The position numbers and the translations under genes are program-made. The notes under the pieces were generated by a model. The model was not told the origin of the DNA, searched no databases, and worked only from the letters and a program-made list of their open reading frames with translations. From IMG/VR virus record IMGVR_UViG_3300044641_004013, positions 1 to 20,546 of that record: DNA of 20,546 nt. The stretch is one strand, 5' to 3'. Positions 11,707 through 15,919 of the stretch are shown here, piece after piece. Within the stretch, counting starts at the first letter, position 1, and the number at the start of each line of letters is the position of its first letter. Origin of the DNA: a virus.

Positions 11707-12045
11707 TCAATACTCCGAGCAAAGCATGAGAACATCATCAGTCAGGAAGAATGAATAAACCCCATCAGGGCAGTCAGTGAATTCAATCTGCTTCTGCATC
11801 AGACGACTGATATCGCCATCCTGAACGATAATCTCTGCCTTACCATCCCCAACAGTCAGGTAGATGGTCAAGAAAGGGTCATTCTCTTGCATGGGGTAAA
11901 TCTCTGTCGCAACAATGTCCAAGAACCAAAAGGCTTGGGCTTGCTCGGCAAAGTATTGAACCCCATCCGTGTGTTTGAGTTTCGGGGTAAACATAAAGGT
12001 GCGGTGATAGGCTTCAGTGCCTGTGAACTGTGATAAGTCAAGCAT
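11707..12045 (-). CDS. DUF6876-like protein
   Basis: The protein has 112 residues with AGGAG six bases before ATG 12045. The N terminus MLDLSQFTGTEAYHRTF, the HTDGVQYFAEQAQAFWFLDI box, the IVQDGDISRLMQKQIEFTDCPDG stretch (about residues 74-96) and the C-terminal LMLCSEY together match the DUF6876 pattern, found in phages and integrative elements next to small accessory genes. The fold is alpha/beta. No catalytic residues are known. Family is recognised from memory with good confidence; biological role is unknown. Confidence 0.65.
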   Translation of the reverse strand: MLDLSQFTGTEAYHRTFMFTPKLKHTDGVQYFAEQAQAFWFLDIVATEIYPMQENDPFLTIYLTVGDGKAEIIVQDGDISRLMQKQIEFTDCPDGVYSFFLTDDVLMLCSEY

Positions 12046-12054
12046 TTTATTCTC

Positions 12055-12243
12055 CTAAATAAGATGAACTGGATTGTTATCTGCATCCAAGGCAGACACA
12101 TACATATTGAACCGACTGGCAAGAGATAGGGCTTCCTTGAATTGATTCTTCGCAGACCTGATGCCGATACAATGGTAAGTCCGTATCAGTTTGCCAGTGC
12201 CATCGCATGACCTTACTTCAATCTTAAATACTGGTTTTTTCAT
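12055..12243 (-). CDS. Small hypothetical protein, 62 residues
   Basis: ATG 12243 is preceded by AAGGGGAATGAA, one of the recurring ribosome-site forms in this block. The 62 residues have two strands (FKIEVRSCDGTGKLIRTYHC), a Lys/Ala-rich helix (SAKNQFKEALSLASRF) and a closing strand (MYVSALDADNNPVHLI). The strand, strand, helix, strand layout again resembles small domains nearby, but no sequence match to the DpnD-like set is clear. It stands alone with short spacers on both sides. Function unknown. Confidence 0.55.
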   Translation of the reverse strand: MKKPVFKIEVRSCDGTGKLIRTYHCIGIRSAKNQFKEALSLASRFNMYVSALDADNNPVHLI

Positions 12244-12253
12244 TTCATTCCCC

Positions 12254-12439
12254 TTAAGTTAAGTTCGATACTGATACACCATAATCAGCACATACTTTGA
12301 TAAAAAAGTCTTCATTCTTCAATGCACCAGTCATAGCGAGACCGATTTCCCTAGCGGTGCGATAGGGCATCCCATTTTGCAATTGAACCCTAGCGATGGC
12401 TTTCGGCACTGGCTTTGAGTTGATATACCACTGAATCAT
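12254..12439 (-). CDS. Small hypothetical protein, 61 residues
   Basis: ATG 12439 lies behind CTGCTAGGAG and an A-rich spacer. The 61 residues start MIQWYINSKPVPKAIARVQL, with a middle GMPYRTAREIGLAMTGALKN that could be a small DNA-binding or helical hairpin, and end in FFIKVCADYGVSVSNLT. No family is recognised. The strong SD element is identical to those before three other genes here and, reversed, is present in the candidate small RNA at 2536-2650. This makes it a possible target of that RNA. Confidence 0.55.
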   Translation of the reverse strand: MIQWYINSKPVPKAIARVQLQNGMPYRTAREIGLAMTGALKNEDFFIKVCADYGVSVSNLT

Positions 12440-12464
12440 TTTTGAATCTCCTAGCAGTTTGTCA

Positions 12465-12525
12465 AAGACCCCCTACTGCATCGTTCACTCAATTAAGGTG
12501 ATTCGGGGGTTTCGGGCATTAGCCC
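12465..12525 (-). other. Intergenic hairpins, possible attenuator
   Basis: The gap between genes holds ACCCCC (12468-12473) pairing with GGGGGT (12505-12510) across a 31-base loop, and a compact GGGC-ATTA-GCCC hairpin at 12514-12525. Neither is followed by a convincing U-run on the minus strand. The pair could form an attenuator or RNA-processing element between the genes at 12542-12658 and 12254-12439. Confidence 0.4.
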
Positions 12526-12541
12526 ATCATCAGTTTGACTG

Positions 12542-12658
12542 TTAAGAATTTAGCCATTCTTCAAAGGTCTTCAATGGCTTACCATCGGTGATTGAATGAC
12601 CAGTGCCATCGTCAGCACAGGCAAGATAGATTTCATAGCGTTGTTGTAATGTTTCCAT
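12542..12658 (-). CDS. 38-residue mini protein
   Basis: ATG 12658 follows AAGGGGACTGAC, matching the recurring ribosome-site form. The frame encodes METLQQRYEIYLACADDGTG, then HSITDGKPLKTFEEWLNS. The end, a Lys-x-x-Glu-Glu-Trp-Leu helix, is common to small phage proteins that may bind partners through the Trp. At 38 residues it is near the lower limit for annotation, but the site, spacing and composition support translation. It is followed by a 100-base gap with hairpins. Function unknown. Confidence 0.5.
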   Translation of the reverse strand: METLQQRYEIYLACADDGTGHSITDGKPLKTFEEWLNS

Positions 12659-12668
12659 GTCAGTCCCC

Positions 12669-12944
12669 TTAGAATGTTTTAACCCAAATGCGATTAGCAT
12701 CGGCAAAGTCGTAGATGGTGTCTAGCAGATAGTCAGCTTCATCAATATCGTCAGTCGATGCAAGTTCGTCTACTGCATCCTCAAAACTGCGGAAGTAAAT
12801 GTAATCAGCAGTTTTAGGGTTAGCATCAATGAACGATTTGAATGCGTGGTGCAAACAGGTCAGCATTTCATGACCATCGATGTCAGCACTTTCAAATTTG
12901 GCATACAGGTCAGCCAAGTCAATCTCATGTTTCCATTTAGTCAT
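12669..12944 (-). CDS. Helical acidic protein, conserved phage type
   Basis: The protein has 91 residues, ATG 12944 overlapping the preceding TAA by one base, with GAGGGG as ribosome site. It is mostly helical: MTKWKHEIDLADLYAKF, LTCLHHAFKSFIDANP, RSFEDAVDELAS and YLLDTIYDFADANRIWVKTF. The C-terminal LYD-x-A-D-x-x-R-I-W-hydrophobic pattern occurs in many small phage proteins of unknown function. Net charge is negative. It forms a pair with the previous gene. No enzyme motif is seen. Confidence 0.6.
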   Translation of the reverse strand: MTKWKHEIDLADLYAKFESADIDGHEMLTCLHHAFKSFIDANPKTADYIYFRSFEDAVDELASTDDIDEADYLLDTIYDFADANRIWVKTF

Positions 12945-13171
12945 TATTCATGCCCCTCAAAGTAGTCGTCTTCAATAACCCCATTGGTCATAGCAATTTC
13001 TTCGATGCGGTTAAAGTTCGGTGATGTGCCAATGGCTTCGCCAATCAGTTCAGCTATCTCATAGAATTCGTCAATCCATTCCCCTTTGCCCTCATAGTTA
13101 TCAATCAGGCGGTCAAGAATGGCAGTAGCTACAACAGTCTTACTGGCATTGTGATAGTTGCTTTTGCTCAT
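12944..13171 (-). CDS. Small helical protein, 75 residues
   Basis: ATG 13171 has GGAG with a 6-base spacer. The 75 residues form two or three helices (KTVVATAILDRLIDNYEGK, EWIDEFYEIAELIGEAIG) followed by an acidic tail (VIEDDYFEGHE). No family is recognised. Its stop touches the start of the next helical gene, and both may act as a complex. Codon use and composition resemble the rest of the minus block, so there is no sign of separate acquisition. Function unknown. Confidence 0.6.
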   Translation of the reverse strand: MSKSNYHNASKTVVATAILDRLIDNYEGKGEWIDEFYEIAELIGEAIGTSPNFNRIEEIAMTNGVIEDDYFEGHE

Positions 13172-13183
13172 AAGTATCTCCAG

Positions 13184-13414
13184 TTAATAAGATGATTTGG
13201 CTTCGGCTTGATGTTCAGCCATCATGTCGGCACGGATATCAATCATGGCTTGCAGTGATTGGAATGTCTTAGCGACATCCATACCATTTATGGACAATTC
13301 AGCCAGTAAGTCGCTATCGTCATAGGCTTCTACTACAATGTCCCAACCCTCGTTATAAAAAACATTAGCGTAGGCTCTGATTGCCTGAATGATTTTTTGT
13401 TGTTCTTCAGTCAT
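13184..13414 (-). CDS. Conserved phage protein, 76 residues, unknown
   Basis: ATG 13414 overlaps the previous stop by 8 nt and follows AAGGGGAATCAC. The 76 residues carry IIQAIRAYANVFYNEGWDIV, VEAYDDSDLLAELS and a C-terminal helix with Met/Ala (DIRADMMAEHQAEAKS). The box AIRAYA-x6-GWD-x-V-V-E-x-x-D-D is one I recall from phages and mobile elements, without known role. Helix, strand, helix order is likely. It is the third gene of the minus operon as transcribed from the divergent region. Confidence 0.6.
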   Translation of the reverse strand: MTEEQQKIIQAIRAYANVFYNEGWDIVVEAYDDSDLLAELSINGMDVAKTFQSLQAMIDIRADMMAEHQAEAKSSY

Positions 13415-13613
13415 GTGATTCCCCTTGTTGAGTTAAAACCATTGAGTCAAAGTCAGCAATTAGCAGACCATCATTGAAATTAAAAGTCCGATAACCAGTA
13501 GTTATTGAATGAATAGCAACAGGCTCATAATCGTGAGAAGTCCCTTTGACTGGCATTAGAAGAACAGAGTCCAAAGTAATGTCTTCGGCATAGGTAAATT
13601 TAACAGTTGTCAT
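13407..13613 (-). CDS. Small beta-rich protein, 68 residues
   Basis: ATG 13613 follows AAGGGGAATCAC, a sequence repeated almost exactly before the next gene at 13414. The 68 residues are mainly strands: MTTVKFTYAEDITLDSVLLM, VAIHSITTGYRTFNF and NDGLLIADFDSMVLT. It ends 8 nt inside the next start. The repeated ribosome-site unit, with 12 identical bases, suggests that these two gene starts share ancestry. Function unknown. Confidence 0.55.
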   Translation of the reverse strand: MTTVKFTYAEDITLDSVLLMPVKGTSHDYEPVAIHSITTGYRTFNFNDGLLIADFDSMVLTQQGESHD

Positions 13614-13625
13614 TTGTGATTCCCC

Positions 13626-13772
13626 TTAGATGGCTAACAGGATTAAGTAGATGGCACGACCAACCGAGCAGTTATCGCACTCAGTCAATCTCCAAAAGGT
13701 GTAGCGAATACCACAATGCTTAATGCAGTCATGGATATCCAATGGTGATACTAGGGATGGTAGAAAATTCAT
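13626..13772 (-). CDS. First gene of minus operon, 48-residue Cys-containing peptide
   Basis: ATG 13772 follows TTAGGAG at seven bases, within CTGTTAGGAG. The 48 residues are MNFLPSLVSPLDIHDCIKHC, GIRYTFWRLTECDNCS, then VGRAIYLILLAI. Four Cys and a His (C16-x3-C20, C32-x2-C35) could bind a metal, and the end is hydrophobic. It is the promoter-proximal gene of the minus block, so it would be made first after infection if this block is early. No family is recognised. Confidence 0.5.
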   Translation of the reverse strand: MNFLPSLVSPLDIHDCIKHCGIRYTFWRLTECDNCSVGRAIYLILLAI

Positions 13773-13817
13773 TATTAAACTCCTAACAGGTGGTTAATTT
13801 GTAAGTCATCAGGTGAG

Positions 13818-13834
13818 TGACAATTTCATTGTCA
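13818..13834. promoter_or_regulatory. 17-bp palindromic operator candidate
   Basis: TGACAATTTCATTGTCA is a perfect inverted repeat of 7-bp arms with a 3-base centre. It overlaps a minus-strand TTGACA (13835-13830), so a bound repressor would block that -35 element. It lies between the minus operon and the plus-strand promoter. The DNA-binding protein is unknown; the ribbon-helix-helix, LexA-like or ParB-like proteins are candidates. Confidence 0.6.
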
Positions 13835-13862
13835 AGCATTATTTAATTGACTGTCAAGCATT
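13830..13862. repeat. Twin TGTCAAGCATT direct repeats
   Basis: TGTCAAGCATT occurs at 13830-13840 and 13852-13862, starting 22 bp apart, close to two helical turns. Read on the minus strand both contain TTGACA, a consensus -35. No good -10 is seen at the right distance, so they may be operator half-sites, activator boxes, or tandem minus-strand promoters with poor -10 elements. Confidence 0.65.
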
Positions 13863-13876
13863 TTTGCAAATATATT
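13847..13876 (+). promoter_or_regulatory. Candidate sigma70 promoter for the packaging block
   Basis: TTGACT (13847-13852) and TATATT (13871-13876) are 18 bases apart, five of six matches each, with start expected near 13883. It points into the structured leader and small terminase gene. Its -35 overlaps one of the twin repeats, so the minus and plus promoters can be coordinately controlled. Confidence 0.55.
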
Positions 13877-13882
13877 TTATGC

Positions 13883-14154
13883 CTCGTAGAATAAGGCTCT
13901 CAGGGTGATATCTCAGTCCGTAGAAGCACTTGCTTGTGTATCAAGGCTCACAAAAACATAAAGCACGGCTCTGTGGCTCGCCTGAATCGGGGATTGTCAG
14001 GCTTAAAATCGGGATAGGTGCGAAGCACAACAGCCCAAGGGGTAAAGCACTAGAGAGAGGTAATACACTAGGAGAGAGTAGAAGAATAGATTACTAGCAG
14101 AATCGCCCTTATGGGCATAGAATAGACGGGTATACCGATTATCAAGAGATTCCT
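13883..14154 (+). other. Long untranslated leader with repeats and hairpins
   Basis: About 270 bases before the small terminase gene have no gene. They hold GCCT/AGGC near the 5' end, GCCTGA/TCAGGC (13980-14002), GCCC/GGGC (14105-14116) and four copies of AAGCAC (13924, 13961, 14023, 14045). CTAGGAGA at 14068-14075 resembles a ribosome site without an adjacent start. It may be a regulatory leader or hold a packaging site, as pac sites often lie in or near the small terminase gene. Confidence 0.4.
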
Positions 14155-15039
14155 ATGAAAAGACTAACACGCAAAGAAATAGAACAAGGGCTTGAAGCAA
14201 TGCCTATTGATACTATTCTATTGGGTGCGGTTACTGCGAAGACGACCAAACTTACCCACAAACAAAGGGCATTCGCCAAGGAAGTAGCGATGGGGAATAC
14301 CAAGACTGGTGCGTATCGGAAGACCTATAAGACTAAGGGCAAACCATCAACCCAGTCAGCAGAAGCACAAAAGCTCACAAAGAACCCAGCGATTGCCACT
14401 CAGATTGAGGCATTTAGGGTGGCTTTGGAAGCGAATCAATATATTACGCCCGCTTCTTTAAGGGCATTGGCAATCCACAAGATAACGGAAAAGGCACTCG
14501 ACCCTGATGTCCCGCCCGCACAACAGCTTAGGGCATTGGAACTATTGGGCAAGATAACAGAGGTGGCACTGTTCACAGAACGCAGAGAGATTGTGCAAGT
14601 CACTAACTCACAGGAGATGAAGGACAAACTACTGAACTCTATTCGACTGGCAATATCTAGTCAGGGTGCAACGGATGTGGCGGTGGATGATGCAGACAGT
14701 TTACTGGCAGAGATAACTGGAACAGCTAATGTGATGCATGATGTAGACACCAATGAACCAATAGATGATGATGATGCGGATGCACAGGAACAAATCGCAG
14801 AGGTGGTGGCATCGACAAACGGGAATCTAGCCGACCCACGACACCCCGACCCCCAAAATTCGGCAGTCGGCTCGGAGCGAGTCTTGCATAGTATTCCACA
14901 CATCGGATCGCCCCCAAATCTCACTGGAACACCTGTTCCAGTGACAACTCCTTTAGAATCAGACACTTGCGAGTCAACTAGTATTAACCCTAATAAGGAT
15001 ATCGGTCTTGGGGGTGGGGGTACAAAAAATGCCGAGTGA
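14155..15039 (+). CDS. Terminase small subunit-like protein
   Basis: The protein has 294 residues; the ribosome site is weak (AAGAG). Residues ~30-90 contain KLTHKQRAFAKEVAMGNTKT, GAYRKTYKTKG and AEAQKLTKNPAIATQIEAF, the helix-turn-helix and helical pattern of phage small terminase subunits, which recognise the packaging site and load the large subunit. A helical oligomerisation part follows to ~170. The last ~110 residues are low complexity, first acidic (EPIDDDDADAQEQ) then Pro/Thr/Ser/Gly rich and probably disordered; such a tail is unusual. The gene holds the second copy of the TCACTGGAA inverted repeat and is followed by a parS site. Two small genes and two others lie before the large subunit. 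Confidence 0.7.
   Translation: MKRLTRKEIEQGLEAMPIDTILLGAVTAKTTKLTHKQRAFAKEVAMGNTKTGAYRKTYKTKGKPSTQSAEAQKLTKNPAIATQIEAFRVALEANQYITPASLRALAIHKITEKALDPDVPPAQQLRALELLGKITEVALFTERREIVQVTNSQEMKDKLLNSIRLAISSQGATDVAVDDADSLLAEITGTANVMHDVDTNEPIDDDDADAQEQIAEVVASTNGNLADPRHPDPQNSAVGSERVLHSIPHIGSPPNLTGTPVPVTTPLESDTCESTSINPNKDIGLGGGGTKNAE
14921..14944. repeat. Inverted repeat TCACTGGAACA-CC-TGTTCCAGTGA, copy 2
   Basis: Perfect 11-bp arms at 14921-14931 and 14934-14944 with a 2-base centre lie in the disordered tail of the small terminase gene (reading Leu-Thr-Gly-Thr-Pro-Val-Pro-Val). The arms share TCACTGGAA/TTCCAGTGA with the site at 3845-3867, which is read in another frame. Confidence 0.85.
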
Positions 15040-15047
15040 TAAAGAAA

Positions 15048-15063
15048 TGTTCCACGTGAAACA
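15048..15063. other. parS-like centromere site
   Basis: TGTTCCACGTGAAACA differs at one position from the palindromic chromosomal parS consensus TGTTTCACGTGAAACA and, from memory, equals the site in Bacillus subtilis spo0J. It sits 8 bp after the small terminase stop in non-coding DNA. Bacterial ParB of most phyla recognises this sequence. It is the only CACGTG in the window that I could find. Host ParB could load here. Confidence 0.8.
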
Positions 15064-15105
15064 CCCCCCGTCAACTTTCTATACAAAAACAGGGTGGGGG
15101 GGTAT
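15061..15105 (+). promoter_or_regulatory. C-run/G-run inverted repeat covering a ribosome site
   Basis: CCCCCC (15064-15069), directly after the parS site, can pair with GGGGGG (15097-15102), which serves as the Shine-Dalgarno of the TTG start at 15109. Flanking A-T pairs extend the stem, with a 27-base loop. It may hide the ribosome site and so regulate the following gene. Confidence 0.45.
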
Positions 15106-15108
15106 ATT

Positions 15109-15264
15109 TTGAAAAAACTAATTAACTACCATTCACCAGAGATGGAAGCCTTGCGGGAATTAAATAACAAATTAAAAAAATGGAACAAACAAAAGTTTGA
15201 AGTTAAGGTTAAAAAGATTGAGAACAAAGAAAAACCCGATTGGATGAAACATGTTAAAAATTAA
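15109..15264 (+). CDS. Small basic Lys-rich protein, 51 residues
   Basis: The chosen start is TTG 15109 with a G-run (GGGGGG) six bases upstream; an internal ATG at 15142 is possible but has no clear site. The 51 residues begin with a KKLINYHSPEM stretch. Then come MEALRELNNKLKKWNKQKFE and KVKKIENKEKPDWMKHVKN, a helical and highly basic sequence with about 15 Lys. It overlaps the next gene by 14 nt. It could bind DNA or RNA, but no family is recognised. It lies just downstream of the parS site, whose occupation might affect its expression. Confidence 0.5.
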   Translation: MKKLINYHSPEMEALRELNNKLKKWNKQKFEVKVKKIENKEKPDWMKHVKN

Positions 15265-15490
15265 AAATGAGTATCCAGATTTGCTAACCTTAGACGGCTT
15301 TGATGAGGCAATCATAGGCGTAGTCGAGCGTATTGGAATCCAGGCTATTTGTTATGACACGGCTAAGGTCATTGAGATCCTTAAGCGGGATATGGATGAA
15401 GACACCGCTTGGTTGCATTTTGACGTCAATATTGCTAAGGCTTGGGTAGGGGAGTCTTCGCCTTTATTTTTAAACAGGATGGGTTTATGA
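15251..15490 (+). CDS. Conserved phage protein with LDGFDEAIIG motif
   Basis: The protein has 79 residues and overlaps the previous gene by 14 nt. It carries the box LTLDGFDEAIIGVVERIG, then AICYDTAKVIEILKRDM, and ends with HFDVNIAKAWVGESSPLF. These boxes recur in many phages as a small conserved protein (Leu-Asp-Gly-Phe-Asp-x-Ala-Ile-Ile-Gly, a Tyr-Asp helix and NxxxAWVGExxPxF) of unknown role, often near terminase or replication genes. It has an alpha/beta pattern. Family recognition is from memory; no function should be attached. Confidence 0.7.
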   Translation: MLKIKNEYPDLLTLDGFDEAIIGVVERIGIQAICYDTAKVIEILKRDMDEDTAWLHFDVNIAKAWVGESSPLFLNRMGL

Positions 15491-15684
15491 ATGAAATGAA
15501 AATAGTTCGTGCCAGAGCTGCAGCCATGAGTTCGATTGGTGTATTGATTAATCATGACCGTGAATCCTTACTGCAGATTATTTCTTGGGTAGAGGATCAT
15601 CTGATAGAAGAAAAAGTCATGGAAGAAAACGCACTGCTTGATGCGATTGCGGCTATTCGTAAAGCTCAATATGGGAAGGCATAA
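15487..15684 (+). CDS. Small helical protein, 65 residues
   Basis: ATG 15487 overlaps the previous stop (ATGA), and AGGATGGG precedes it, so it is preferred over an in-frame ATG at 15442. The 65 residues are helical: MNEMKIVRARAAAMSSIGVL, LLQIISWVEDHLIEEK and ALLDAIAAIRKAQYGKA. No motif is recognised. It ends 14 nt inside the LexA-like gene. Its place between conserved packaging genes suggests a morphogenesis or regulatory helper; this is inferred from position only. Confidence 0.55.
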   Translation: MNEMKIVRARAAAMSSIGVLINHDRESLLQIISWVEDHLIEEKVMEENALLDAIAAIRKAQYGKA

Positions 15685-15919
15685 GGTAACGACTGTGACT
15701 CCAGCGCAAAAAGAAATCTTTTTGGTGATTGACTCGTTCTGGAAAAAGCACGGGTTTGGTCCATCGATTGACGACATTATGTATTTGACTGGCGAGCGTA
15801 GTCGGGGCAATGTCTGCCGCAAAATGTGGCGATTGGTTGCCTTGGGTATGTGCAGCGGGATCAAAGGGGTTCCAAGGTCTATTCGTCCTAAGTACATTCG
15901 GGCGCATCACATTGAGTAA
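15671..15919 (+). CDS. LexA-type winged-helix DNA-binding protein
   Basis: The start is taken at ATG 15671 (MGRHKVTTVTPAQKEIF), although the ribosome site is weak; a frame open from 15638 is less likely. The 82 residues match the LexA N-terminal domain: TPAQKEIFLVIDSFWKKHGF, GPSIDDIMYLTGERSRGNV as the helix-turn-helix, then a wing ending SIRPKYI. The LexA peptidase domain is absent, so it cannot self-cleave. It may regulate late genes or repress SOS-type promoters. It overlaps the large terminase start by 8 nt. Confidence 0.65.
   Translation: MGRHKVTTVTPAQKEIFLVIDSFWKKHGFGPSIDDIMYLTGERSRGNVCRKMWRLVALGMCSGIKGVPRSIRPKYIRAHHIE

Noticed and set aside
13773-14154. CRISPR array or tRNA in the divergent region
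   Set aside because: The repeats are too short and irregular for CRISPR, and no cloverleaf could be drawn.
14661-15086. 141-residue minus-strand frame opposite the small terminase tail
   Set aside because: It is a shadow of a low-complexity coding tail with Ser/Pro-rich composition and no credible ribosome site or neighbours on that strand.
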